Of a stretch of 64,000 bases of DNA, positions 15,714 to 24,464 are shown in pieces. Within the stretch, counting starts at the first letter, position 1, and each line of letters begins with the position of its first letter. Both the position numbers and the translations under genes were made by a program. The notes under the pieces are model-generated. The model ran no database searches and was not told the DNA's origin. It saw only the letters and a list, made by a program, of their open reading frames with translations. The stretch comes from Larkinella terrae (GTDB taxonomy: Bacteria; Bacteroidota; Bacteroidia; Cytophagales; Spirosomataceae): contig NZ_WJXZ01000014.1 of the NCBI RefSeq assembly GCF_009668025.1, positions 330,448 through 394,447 on the forward strand. The letters are read 5' to 3'.

Positions 15714-18317
15714 ATGAAACCACCCCGCTTCGCCGACCGCCTTCTCAAACTCTTCTGCGCTCCTCACCGCCTGGAGGAAGTGCAGGGAGATCTGCATGAG
15801 GAGTTTGCGTATCAGGTTCGGCGGGTGGGCGAACGGAGGGCACGGTGGCGGTACTGGCGGGATGTGCTGGGGTTCTTAAAACCGTTTGCCATTAAAAGGA
15901 AATCAACTGATTATTCAACAACTACGCTAACGAACCCACTCATGCTTCGCAATCATCTGAAAATTGCCTGGCGGAATCTGCTGAAAGACCGCCAGTTTAC
16001 GCTGCTGAATCTGATCGGTTTATCGACCGGTTTGGCCTGCACGCTGTTGATTTACCTCTGGGTGAACGACGAGCTGCACATCGACAAATACAACGAAAAA
16101 GACGACCAGCTTTTTCAGGTAATGGCTAATCACTTCCACGAAGACGACGTTAAAACGATCAGCCACACGCCCGGTTTGCTGGCGGATGCGCTGGCGGCCG
16201 AACTGCCCGAAGTGGAACACGCCGTGACGGTGGTTCCGGCGTCCTGGTTTGCGAGCAAAGGAGTGATCACGACCGGTGAAAACCACCTGAAAGCGGGCGG
16301 CCAATTTGTGGGCAAAGATTACTTCAATGTCTTTACCTGTCCTTTTTTACAGGGTGATCGGAACAGCATTTTTGCGGATAACCACACCGTTGCCCTCTCC
16401 GAGGAAATGGCGGTAAAACTGTTTGGCAACACGAAAGACGTGCTCGGCAAGGCCGTCAAATGGGATAATGCCGAATTTACCGGAACGTATCGGGTGGGCG
16501 GTATTTTTAAAAATAGTCCGTCCAATTCAACCGAGCCGTTTGACATGCTCTTTAGTTTCAACGTCTTTTTTGTTCGGCGGCCCGGCATGGAAAACTGGGG
16601 AAACAGCGATCCCAGTACCTTCCTGATTTTGCGGAAAGGCACCGATCTGGCCCAATTCAACACCAAAATCCGGAATTTTTTACAGACGAAAGACAAAACG
16701 AAAACGCAGCTATTTGCGATCCACTATTCCGAAAAATACCTCCACGGGCAGTTTGAAAACGGCGTGCAAACCGGTGGACGGATTGCCTACGTACGGCTTT
16801 TTTCGATCATTGCGGTTTTTATCCTGGTCATTGCCTGCATCAATTTCATGAACCTCTCGACGGCCAAAGCCTCGGGCCGGATCAAGGAAGTCGGTATCAA
16901 GAAAGTGGTCGGTGCGTTTCGGAGTTCGCTCGTGGTTCAATACCTCGGCGAGTCCATTCTGATGGCGTTTCTGTCGCTGATCGGTGCGGTTTTTCTCCTG
17001 ATTTTGCTGCTTCCCCAATTCAATACCATTACCGGGAAAAACCTCAGTCTGGGAGTTGACGCCCCGCTGCTGCTATCTGGTTTGGGAATAACGCTGCTAA
17101 CCGGATTGATGGCGGGCAGTTACCCGGCCCTATACCTTTCCGGTTTTAACCCAACGGCGGTTTTGAAAGGCAAACTCAGAACGTCGGTCGGTGAGCTCCT
17201 GGTGCGGAAAGGGCTCGTGGTTTTTCAGTTTGCGGTTTCGATTCTGTTCATTGTCGCCGTGCTGGTCATTTATCGCCAAATCGACTACATCCAGACCAAA
17301 AATCTGGGTTATAACCGCGACAATATCATCCATTTCGAAATTCCGCTCAACAACGACTCGCTCAAACTGAAATCCGCCGAAGCGTTTCTGGCCGAGATCA
17401 AGGCCCTTCCGGGTGTGCTCAATGCCTCGAGTTATTACCACACCTTAACGGGCGATCACGGCGCCATTTCCGGTGTTGAATGGCCGGGCCGGCCAGCGGG
17501 CAAGGACATCGATTTTGCGAACCTGGAAGTGGGCTACAATTTCATGGAAACCGTCGGGATGGAACTGAAGGAAGGGCGCCACTTTTCCAAAAATCAAAAT
17601 GCGGATAATGAGATCATTTTTAACGAAGCCGCCATCAAAAGCATGGGTTTAAAAGACCCGATCGGCAAAACGATCAAGTTCTGGGGCCATGAACGGCAGA
17701 TCGTCGGCGTGGTGAAAAATTTCAATTTCGAATCGCTCTACGAAAACGTCAAACCGTGCTTTTTTCAGGCCGATCCGGTGCTGCCCAACATCATGGTGAA
17801 AGTTCAGGCCGGAACGGAAAAACAGACCATTGAACGCATTCAGAAAACGTTTGAAGCTTACCATGAGGGACTGGTTTTTGACTACCAGTTTCTGGACGAA
17901 AACTACCGGGCACTTTATGCCGCCGAACGCCGGATCGGGGTTTTATCGCGGTATTTTGCCGGACTCACCATTCTGATTTGCTGTCTGGGGCTGTTCGGTC
18001 TGGCGGCTTTCACGGCCCAACGGCGGCAGAAGGAAATCGGCATCCGGAAAGTGGTGGGAGCCACGGTCGGCAACGTCGCCGTCATGCTATCGATGGATTT
18101 CCTGAAACTGCTGCTTATTGCGCTGCTGATCGCTTTCCCGATCATCGGCTGGGTGTTGAGTCGCTGGCTGCAGGAATTTGCGTTTCACGTTGATCTGGGG
18201 ATGGGCGTATTCATCCTCGCCGGACTTTCCATCACGCTCATCACCTTGTTGACCGTCGGTTACCAGGCCATCAAAGCCGCGCTGATGAATCCGGTGAAGT
18301 CACTCCGGAGTGAATAA
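15714..18317 (+). CDS. MacB/FtsX-type ABC permease with HEEF prefix, paralogue 6
   Basis: 867 aa, start MKPPRFADRLLKLF directly at the end of the spacer repeat. The prefix is the cleanest copy of the block A type (EEVQGDLHEEF, RRARWRYWRDVLGFLKP). The body is related to paralogues 1 and 4 but distinct: VNDELHIDKYNEKDDQLF after TM1, a first FtsX motif at 372 with the unusual FMNLSTAKASGRIKEVGIKKVVGA, and QRRQKEIGIRKVVGATVGNVAV at 772. The IKKVVGA/IRKVVGA variant of the coupling-helix region may affect which ATPase it fits (inference). The C-terminus is NPVKSLRSE. Confidence 0.93.
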   Translation: MKPPRFADRLLKLFCAPHRLEEVQGDLHEEFAYQVRRVGERRARWRYWRDVLGFLKPFAIKRKSTDYSTTTLTNPLMLRNHLKIAWRNLLKDRQFTLLNLIGLSTGLACTLLIYLWVNDELHIDKYNEKDDQLFQVMANHFHEDDVKTISHTPGLLADALAAELPEVEHAVTVVPASWFASKGVITTGENHLKAGGQFVGKDYFNVFTCPFLQGDRNSIFADNHTVALSEEMAVKLFGNTKDVLGKAVKWDNAEFTGTYRVGGIFKNSPSNSTEPFDMLFSFNVFFVRRPGMENWGNSDPSTFLILRKGTDLAQFNTKIRNFLQTKDKTKTQLFAIHYSEKYLHGQFENGVQTGGRIAYVRLFSIIAVFILVIACINFMNLSTAKASGRIKEVGIKKVVGAFRSSLVVQYLGESILMAFLSLIGAVFLLILLLPQFNTITGKNLSLGVDAPLLLSGLGITLLTGLMAGSYPALYLSGFNPTAVLKGKLRTSVGELLVRKGLVVFQFAVSILFIVAVLVIYRQIDYIQTKNLGYNRDNIIHFEIPLNNDSLKLKSAEAFLAEIKALPGVLNASSYYHTLTGDHGAISGVEWPGRPAGKDIDFANLEVGYNFMETVGMELKEGRHFSKNQNADNEIIFNEAAIKSMGLKDPIGKTIKFWGHERQIVGVVKNFNFESLYENVKPCFFQADPVLPNIMVKVQAGTEKQTIERIQKTFEAYHEGLVFDYQFLDENYRALYAAERRIGVLSRYFAGLTILICCLGLFGLAAFTAQRRQKEIGIRKVVGATVGNVAVMLSMDFLKLLLIALLIAFPIIGWVLSRWLQEFAFHVDLGMGVFILAGLSITLITLLTVGYQAIKAALMNPVKSLRSE

Positions 18318-18325
18318 ATCGCAAC

Positions 18326-18395
18326 GGGCAAAGGGGCAAGGGCAGAGGATAAAAATCCCGATACGCTTTCCCCTCTGCCCAACGCCCCATGCCCT
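18326..18395 (+). repeat. Intergenic inverted repeat, GGGCAGAGG/CCTCTGCCC family
   Basis: A G-rich left arm (18326-18348, GGGCAAAGGGGCAAGGGCAG) faces a C-rich right arm (from 18371) with CCTCTGCCCAACGCCCC. The right arm runs straight into the ATG of paralogue 7. Related copies lie at 30095-30185, 33325-33396 and 47531-47611. Confidence 0.65.
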
Positions 18396-21008
18396 ATGCA
18401 AAACAGAAAACCGCCCCATCTCGCCGACCGCCTTCTCAAACTCTTCTGCGCTCCCCACCGCCTGGAGGAAGTGCAGGGTGATTTGCATGAGGAGTTTGCG
18501 TACCAGGTTCGGCGCATTGGTGAACGGCGGGCCCGGTGGCGATACTGGCGGGATGTGCTGGGATTCTTAAAACCGTTTGCGACGAAACGCAAGTCAACAC
18601 CTTATTATTCATACTCTTCCTTAAGTCCTGTTATGATCCGTAATTATTTTAAAACCGCTTGGCGGAACCTCCTGAATAACAAGGGATATTCGGCCATCAA
18701 TATCGTTGGTTTATCGGTGGGTATGGGCATTGCCATGCTGATCGGTTTATGGGTGTACGACGAATTGTCGTTCGATCATTACCACCAAAACCACGACCGG
18801 ATTGCGCAGGTGCTGGAAAACCAGACGCTGGAGCAGGGCATCGAAACCTATGGCTCATTGCCCTTTCCGCTAAGCCGCGAACTACGGACTAAATACCCGG
18901 ACGACTTCAAAAGCGTCGTGGCAAATTCCTGGGCGGAACAGATTCTGGCCTATCAGGACCAGAAATTTACCCGGCTCGGGAGTTTTGCCGAACCGGATTT
19001 TCCTGAACTGTTCACGCTGAAAATGCGGAGTGGCACGCGTCAGGGCCTGAAAGATCCCGCTTCGATTTTACTTTCCGAATCGGCCGCCAAAGCCCTTTTT
19101 GGCGATGCGGATCCGCTCCGTAAAGTCATTAAAGTGGGCAACAAATACTCGGTGCGGGTGACGGGCGTCTACGAAGATGTGCCCCACAATACGCAGTTCA
19201 AAGGCATGGCTTTTGTGGCACCCATCGAACTGATTTTCTCCGAGGACAAAGACCGGGTATATGTGAATAACTGGCGCAGCAGTTCCTTCGAAATTTACGC
19301 GCAACTCCAGCCAAACAGCCGCTTTGACGATGTTTCCCGGAAAATCAAGGATGTTTTTCGCCAGCATACGGAAAGTAAATCGAAGCCGGCCCTGTTTTTA
19401 CACCCCATGAACCGCTGGCACCTGTATTCGGACTGGAAAAACGGCGTGAATACCGGCGGGCGCATTCAGTTTGTCTGGTTGTTTGGGATCATTGGCATTT
19501 TTGTGCTGCTGCTGGCCTGCATCAACTTCATGAATCTCAGCACCGCGCGCTCGCAGAAACGGGCGAAGGAGGTCGGTATCCGGAAAGCCATCGGGTCGCA
19601 GCGGAGCCAGATCATCGGTCAGTTTTTTAGCGAATCGTTTCTGGTCGTGGCGCTGTCGTTTGTGTTTTCCTTATTGCTGGTGCAACTCGCCCTGCCGGTT
19701 TTTAACGAAGTGGCCGACAAGCAGATGACAATTCTGTGGTCCGACGTTCGGTTCTGGTTGCTGAGCATCGGTTTTAGCCTTTTCACGGGCATCGTTGCGG
19801 GCAGTTATCCGGCGCTGTATCTTTCTTCGTTTCAGCCCATTAAAGTACTCAAGGGAACGTTCAATATCGGTCGTTTAGCGTCCATTCCGCGCAAAGTGCT
19901 GGTGGTGGTGCAGTTTACAGTTTCGGTCACGCTCATCATCGGAACGATCATTGTGTTCCGCCAGATTCAGTTCGCCAAAAACCGCCCCCTTGGCTACGAC
20001 CACGACGGGTTGGTCAACATCATGATGAATACGCCCGAACTGCAGGGGCGGTATGATGCGCTCCGCAACGAATTGCTGGCTACCGGGGCCGTGGTCAACG
20101 TGGCCGAAGCGTCGAGCCCGGCCACCAATATCTGGTCGTCGGCCAATAACCTGGAATGGCGGGGTAAAGACCCGAACGGAACAGCCGCTTTTGGAACCAT
20201 CTGCGTGACCCCGGAATTCGGAAAAGTCGTAGGCTGGAAAATCAAGGAAGGCCGCGAATTCTCCCGGCAGTTTTCGACGGATTCGATGACGTTTGTCCTG
20301 AACGAAGCGGCCGTGAAACTGACCGGACTCCAACATCCGGTTGGCGAAACCATCCGCTGGCACGATCAGAACTGGAAGGTGATCGGCGTTGTGAAAGACA
20401 TGGTCATGAAATCGCCTTTTGACCCGGCGACCCCGACGATTTTTATGATGAACACCCACGAACGGACGCTCAATTACATTTATATCAAACTGAATCCGGC
20501 GATGAGCGCCGGGCTGGCGCTGGAAAAACTGGAGACGGTTTTCAGGAAGATCAATCCCGATGCGCCGTTCGAGTACAAGTTTGCGGATCAGGAGTTTGCA
20601 GCCAAATTCGCGGCCGAAGAGCGCATTGGCAAACTGGCCACTTTCTTCGCGGGTTTGGCCATTTTTATCAGTTGCCTGGGCATTTTCGGGCTGGCGTCGT
20701 TCATCGCCGAGCAGCGCACGAAAGAAATTGGCGTTCGCAAAGTGCTGGGCGCTTCGGTGGTCAATTTGTGGGGGTTACTGTCGAAAGATTTCGTACTGCT
20801 GGTCATCATTTCCTGCCTGATTTCATCGCCAATTGCCTGGTATTTTCTGGACGATTGGCTCCAGAAATACGAATACCGCACGGAAATCAGCTGGTGGATT
20901 TTCGTAGCCGCCGGTTTGGGCGCGCTGCTGGTCACCCTGTTGACGGTGAGTTTCCAATCGATTAAAGCCGCATTGATGAATCCGGTGAAGTCACTTCGTT
21001 CCGAGTGA
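18396..21008 (+). CDS. MacB/FtsX-type ABC permease with HEEF prefix, paralogue 7
   Basis: 870 aa, start MQNRKPPHLADRLL abutting the GC-rich spacer element. The prefix from residue 5 is nearly the same as in paralogue 6, but the body is of the paralogue 3/9/13/14 clade: LSFDHYHQNHDRIAQVL after TM1, ILLSESAAKALFGDADP, MNRWHLYSDWKNG before TM2, FAAEERIGKLATFF before the last block. FtsX motifs are at 373 and 776. A serine-rich linker (YYSYSSLSP) joins prefix and permease, against STTYLTNP in its neighbours. Confidence 0.93.
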   Translation: MQNRKPPHLADRLLKLFCAPHRLEEVQGDLHEEFAYQVRRIGERRARWRYWRDVLGFLKPFATKRKSTPYYSYSSLSPVMIRNYFKTAWRNLLNNKGYSAINIVGLSVGMGIAMLIGLWVYDELSFDHYHQNHDRIAQVLENQTLEQGIETYGSLPFPLSRELRTKYPDDFKSVVANSWAEQILAYQDQKFTRLGSFAEPDFPELFTLKMRSGTRQGLKDPASILLSESAAKALFGDADPLRKVIKVGNKYSVRVTGVYEDVPHNTQFKGMAFVAPIELIFSEDKDRVYVNNWRSSSFEIYAQLQPNSRFDDVSRKIKDVFRQHTESKSKPALFLHPMNRWHLYSDWKNGVNTGGRIQFVWLFGIIGIFVLLLACINFMNLSTARSQKRAKEVGIRKAIGSQRSQIIGQFFSESFLVVALSFVFSLLLVQLALPVFNEVADKQMTILWSDVRFWLLSIGFSLFTGIVAGSYPALYLSSFQPIKVLKGTFNIGRLASIPRKVLVVVQFTVSVTLIIGTIIVFRQIQFAKNRPLGYDHDGLVNIMMNTPELQGRYDALRNELLATGAVVNVAEASSPATNIWSSANNLEWRGKDPNGTAAFGTICVTPEFGKVVGWKIKEGREFSRQFSTDSMTFVLNEAAVKLTGLQHPVGETIRWHDQNWKVIGVVKDMVMKSPFDPATPTIFMMNTHERTLNYIYIKLNPAMSAGLALEKLETVFRKINPDAPFEYKFADQEFAAKFAAEERIGKLATFFAGLAIFISCLGIFGLASFIAEQRTKEIGVRKVLGASVVNLWGLLSKDFVLLVIISCLISSPIAWYFLDDWLQKYEYRTEISWWIFVAAGLGALLVTLLTVSFQSIKAALMNPVKSLRSE

Positions 21009-21088
21009 ATAATTAACAATGAATAATTAACAATGAACAATGAATGTTGACCATCGGCAGCGCCTGTTCATTATTCATTATTCATTCA
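21006..21088 (+). repeat. Intergenic inverted repeat, TGAACAATTAAC family
   Basis: It starts at the stop codon of paralogue 7. The left arm holds the unit AATTAACAATGAA twice, the right arm is 21067-21088, and the loop has ATCGGCAGCGCCTG. It ends 6 bp before the ATG at 21095. Confidence 0.7.
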
Positions 21089-21094
21089 GAAAAT

Positions 21095-23725
21095 ATGAAA
21101 CCGCCCCGCTTCGCCGACCGTCTCCTCCAGTTCTTCTGTTCTCCCGACCACCTGGAGGAGGTGTTGGGGGATTTGCACGAGGAGTTTGCGTATCAGGTTC
21201 GGCGGGTGGGCGAACGGCGCGCGCGGTGGCGCTACTGGTGGGATGTGGCTGGTTTTATCCTCTCCTTTGCGCTAAAAAGAAAGTCTCAAAATAATTCGAC
21301 AACAATAACGAATCCGATCATGATCCAGAATTATATCAAAATCGCCTGGCGGAATCTGCTTCGCTATCGGCTGAACAGCACATTGACGATCGCCGGGCTG
21401 GCACTGGGGCTGGCCTGCGGTTTACTCATTATTCTGCACGTCAGGGAAGAGTTGAGCTACGACAAAGGATTTGCGAAAGCCGACCGGATTTACCGGCTCA
21501 ATTCGGAGAATATTGGCGAGAAAACCCGGCGCTGGGCGGCCACTTCGCCCATTCTGGGAGTCGAAATGAAACGCCAGATTCCGGCGATTGAAACCGTAGC
21601 CCGTTTCCTTCGCCCGTACCCGGACCGGGTATTCAGCTATGCGCCGTCGGGTGGTGATTCGAAGCAATTTGAGGAAAAAACCGGTTTTTATGCCGATTCG
21701 ACGGCGGTCGACGTGTTTGATCTGTCGTTTGTTGAAGGTGATCCGCAAACGGCTCTGAAACAGCAGGATGCCATTGTGCTGACCGAGACGATGGCCCGGA
21801 AGTACTTTGGGGATGCCGATCCGCTCGGCAAAATCATTCAGGATGATCTGGACAAACGACCGCTGACGGTGACGGGCATAGTCCGGAATTTTGGGTTTCC
21901 GACGCATCTGAAATTCGACTACCTCATTTCCATGTGCACCTATTATAAATACGCCGACAAAGGATCGTTGGAAAGCCGGACCTGGTCGGGATTTTACAAT
22001 TATGTGTTGCTGAACGCAAATGCGTCGCGTCCGGCGGTGGAATCGAAAATTCCGGCGTTCATGGTGAAATTTTACGAGGTGAACGGCGAAAACCGGAAGG
22101 ATATTCTGACCACCCGGAAAACGCTTCTCCAACCGATTACGGATATTCACCTGCACTCAAAACTGGAAAAGGAAATGAGTCCGAACAGCGATATTCTGTA
22201 CGTCTACGTGTTTTCGGTAGCGGCTTTGTTTATCCTGCTGGTGGCGTCGGTTAACTTCATCAACATGGCGACGGCGCAGGCTTTTAACCGGATGAAGGAA
22301 GTGGGCGTTCGGAAAGTGCTGGGCGCCCGCAAAGAACAGCTCGTCAACCAGTTTCTGGGCGAATCGTTCCTGCTGACGCTGGCGGGCGCGTTGCTGGCGC
22401 TGGGGCTGTTCCGGCTGGCGATTCCGTTTTATAACGACCTGACGGCGAAAGATCTGCGTTTTGGGCAGTTGTTTACGGTTTCCAATGGGCTGATGATGTT
22501 CGGACTGGCCGCGTTGATCAGCCTGATTGCCGGTCTGTACCCCGCGTGGTTCATCTCGAATTTCGAACCGGTTACGTCGTTAAAAGGGAGGAGAAGTCCG
22601 GTTTCGTCGGTGACGCTGGTGCGGAAAGGGTTGATTGTCTTTCAGTTTGCGGTTTCGGTTTTCATGATTTTCAGTACGATCGTCGTGTACCGGCAAATGC
22701 AGTTTTTCCAGCGTAAGAAATTGGGTTTCGACCAGGAGCAGGTCGTGGCCGTGAAACTTTACGGCCAGAGTGTGCACGAAAAAGCCGCGTTGATTCAGAA
22801 TGAGTTGCGGCAAAATGCCGCCATCTCGGATGTCGCCCTGACGTCGGTGCTGCCCGGCGACCGGTTTAGTACCGACATGCTCGTTCCGGTGGGAAAAGCG
22901 GACGATGCCAGCCAGATGCGGTTTATGTGGGCCGACGAGCACCTGCTTCCGGTCCTGAAAATGGGCCTGAAAACCGGTGGTAATTTCGTACCGCGAAACG
23001 TCAGTTCTCACTTCGCTTATATCCTGAACGAAGCGGCTGTGAAAGCGCTTAAATTGCAATCGCCGATCGGACAGAAAATGGTTTCACTGGGTGATACGGG
23101 CGAGGTTGTGGGTGTCGTCAATGATTTTCATTTTGCTTCTTTGCACAGTGCAGTCGAACCGCTGGTGATCGTTCAGCACCCGGGACAGGCCAATTATTTC
23201 CTGCTGAAAATCAATGGAAAAAACCTGCCCGAAGTCTTGCAGTTCACCCGGTCGCTCCTCGCCCGCGTTTCGCCGGAGAGTCTGTTCAGCTACACGTTTC
23301 TCGACGAAAAACTGGCCCGGCTGTACGATTCCGAACAACGCGTGGGCAACGTGTTGAAAGTGTTTGCGGTTTTTGCTATTTTCATTTCGTGCCTGGGATT
23401 GTTCGGGCTGTCGGCCTACGCGGCTCAACTGCGAACCAAGGAAGTCGGGATTCGGAAAGTGCTGGGCGCTACGGTTTCGGGGGTGGTCATTCTACTTTCC
23501 AGCGACTTCCTGCGGCTGGTAATCATCGCGACATTGCTGGCGTCTCCGCTGGCGTGGTGGGCGATGGGGCGCTGGCTCGAAGGATTCGCCTACGCCATCG
23601 ATATGGAATGGTGGATGTTCGCGCTGACGGGCTTCCTGGCGGTTTTCGTCGCGATTTTGACCATTGGTTTTCAGTCCATCAAAGCCGCCCTGATGAATCC
23701 GGTGAAGAGCCTGAAAAGTGAGTGA
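21095..23725 (+). CDS. MacB/FtsX-type ABC permease with HEEF prefix, paralogue 8
   Basis: 876 aa from the ATG at 21095; the upstream frame from 21044 translates the repeat. It is the last prefix-bearing gene of block A. TM1 is followed by REELSYDKGFAKADRIYRLNSEN. The first FtsX motif at 383 is variant, VASVNFINMATAQAFNRMKEVG, and the second at 782 reads LRTKEVGIRKVLGATVSGVV. The second periplasmic domain has a GGNFVPRN stretch where most paralogues have GRDFS. The C-terminus is NPVKSLKSE. Its stop lies 1 bp from the stop of the convergent Uma2 gene, with no room for a separate terminator. Confidence 0.93.
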   Translation: MKPPRFADRLLQFFCSPDHLEEVLGDLHEEFAYQVRRVGERRARWRYWWDVAGFILSFALKRKSQNNSTTITNPIMIQNYIKIAWRNLLRYRLNSTLTIAGLALGLACGLLIILHVREELSYDKGFAKADRIYRLNSENIGEKTRRWAATSPILGVEMKRQIPAIETVARFLRPYPDRVFSYAPSGGDSKQFEEKTGFYADSTAVDVFDLSFVEGDPQTALKQQDAIVLTETMARKYFGDADPLGKIIQDDLDKRPLTVTGIVRNFGFPTHLKFDYLISMCTYYKYADKGSLESRTWSGFYNYVLLNANASRPAVESKIPAFMVKFYEVNGENRKDILTTRKTLLQPITDIHLHSKLEKEMSPNSDILYVYVFSVAALFILLVASVNFINMATAQAFNRMKEVGVRKVLGARKEQLVNQFLGESFLLTLAGALLALGLFRLAIPFYNDLTAKDLRFGQLFTVSNGLMMFGLAALISLIAGLYPAWFISNFEPVTSLKGRRSPVSSVTLVRKGLIVFQFAVSVFMIFSTIVVYRQMQFFQRKKLGFDQEQVVAVKLYGQSVHEKAALIQNELRQNAAISDVALTSVLPGDRFSTDMLVPVGKADDASQMRFMWADEHLLPVLKMGLKTGGNFVPRNVSSHFAYILNEAAVKALKLQSPIGQKMVSLGDTGEVVGVVNDFHFASLHSAVEPLVIVQHPGQANYFLLKINGKNLPEVLQFTRSLLARVSPESLFSYTFLDEKLARLYDSEQRVGNVLKVFAVFAIFISCLGLFGLSAYAAQLRTKEVGIRKVLGATVSGVVILLSSDFLRLVIIATLLASPLAWWAMGRWLEGFAYAIDMEWWMFALTGFLAVFVAILTIGFQSIKAALMNPVKSLKSE

Positions 23726-23726
23726 A

Positions 23727-24194
23727 TTATTTGAATAACCGGGCCAGATCCAGTTCAATGCCTGTGGCCGGATCTCGTAAAATTCCTGTTGAAAATGGCT
23801 TTTTCGAGCCATCAGGCAACAAAAGATGAATGGTCTGTAGAACGGGAATAATCAGCCAGACGCTTTGGACGCCAGCCGGAAAATATTGCTTGTAAGCCTT
23901 GTCAGTCAATTCATTGACGGCCTGTTTGGGAGAAAGGATTTCAATGGCTGTAACCGGTGGCTGGTTGTAATAAATGATGTCATTCAGCCAGTCAACCGGT
24001 AAATTGTGATAAATACTGATATCCGGTTTGCATTTGCCGGTGGATAGCTCCAGTTCGAGTTCCGGTAAGATGTCGAACTGTTCATCATAACGACTAAAAG
24101 CAACGCTGATCCGGTGAATAGTGCGCGAATGATTAACAGACATAATGTCTTCCGATTGGTATTCTTCGATTAGATCATGGTAGGGAGTTTCCAT
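23727..24194 (-). CDS. Uma2-family (DUF820) putative PD-(D/E)XK nuclease
   Basis: 155 aa. The Uma2 signature is visible as KPDISIYHNLP (about residues 55-65) followed by PVTAIEILSPKQ (about 79-90) and the C-terminal segment AGVQSVWLIIP. In this family the Asp of PD and the Glu of the next strand are the metal-binding pair; the usual Lys is absent, as is common in Uma2 proteins. Their biological role is not established. It converges on paralogue 8 and is followed upstream by a permease remnant, so it marks a break in the array. A TATATTTG -7 box lies just before the start. Confidence 0.85.
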   Translation of the reverse strand: METPYHDLIEEYQSEDIMSVNHSRTIHRISVAFSRYDEQFDILPELELELSTGKCKPDISIYHNLPVDWLNDIIYYNQPPVTAIEILSPKQAVNELTDKAYKQYFPAGVQSVWLIIPVLQTIHLLLPDGSKKPFSTGILRDPATGIELDLARLFK

Positions 24195-24219
24195 CGCGCA
24201 GTAATTTTTCGGGAGAGTT

Positions 24220-24227
24220 CAAATATA
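24220..24227 (-). promoter_or_regulatory. Bacteroidota -7 box (TAnnTTTG) for the Uma2 gene
   Basis: Reading the minus strand, TATATTTG lies 25 bp before the ATG at 24194, a perfect match to the Bacteroidota primary-sigma -7 consensus. No clear TTTG -33 box was found. The same box precedes the DUF820-like genes at 29611 and 56501. Confidence 0.55.
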
Positions 24228-24265
24228 ACTAAATTTTAAGTGAAACCCGGTACCCAATCGCCCCG

Positions 24266-24284
24266 AACGTCTTTTGACGTTTTT
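24266..24284 (+). terminator. Possible weak hairpin terminator
   Basis: AACGTC-TTTT-GACGTT followed by TTT. The stem is only 6 bp and it sits just before the permease remnant, so it may be a leftover rather than an active terminator. Confidence 0.3.
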
Positions 24285-24289
24285 CTGTG

Positions 24290-24358
24290 CTGGCTATCAG
24301 TTTCCAAAGCATCAAAGCCGCGCTGATGAATCCGGTGAAGAGCCTGAAAGCGGAATAA
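24290..24358 (+). pseudogene. 3' remnant of a deleted permease gene
   Basis: In frame, 24290-24358 translates to LAISFQSIKAALMNPVKSL followed by KAE and a stop, the universal C-terminus of the permease family. No open permease frame precedes it; the sequence upstream is the promoter region of the Uma2 gene. This is what remains of an array member lost by deletion or displaced when the Uma2 gene arrived. It lies 107 bp before the intact paralogue 9. Confidence 0.8.
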
Positions 24359-24363
24359 AACTA

Positions 24364-24428
24364 AATATCGAACACGGAATAAGGAATATCGAAGTAATGG
24401 TAGGTCATCCTTTCGATATTCGATATTT
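24364..24428 (+). repeat. Inverted repeat with ATATCGAA units
   Basis: AATATCGAAC and GGAATATCGAA (24364-24393) face TTCGATATTCGATATT (24412-24427). It fills the spacer between the remnant and paralogue 9 and is unlike the other spacer families. No sigma54-type element was found here. Confidence 0.5.
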
Positions 24429-24464
24429 TGCAAAGGAATTGCTAACGCTTAATCCAGTCATACC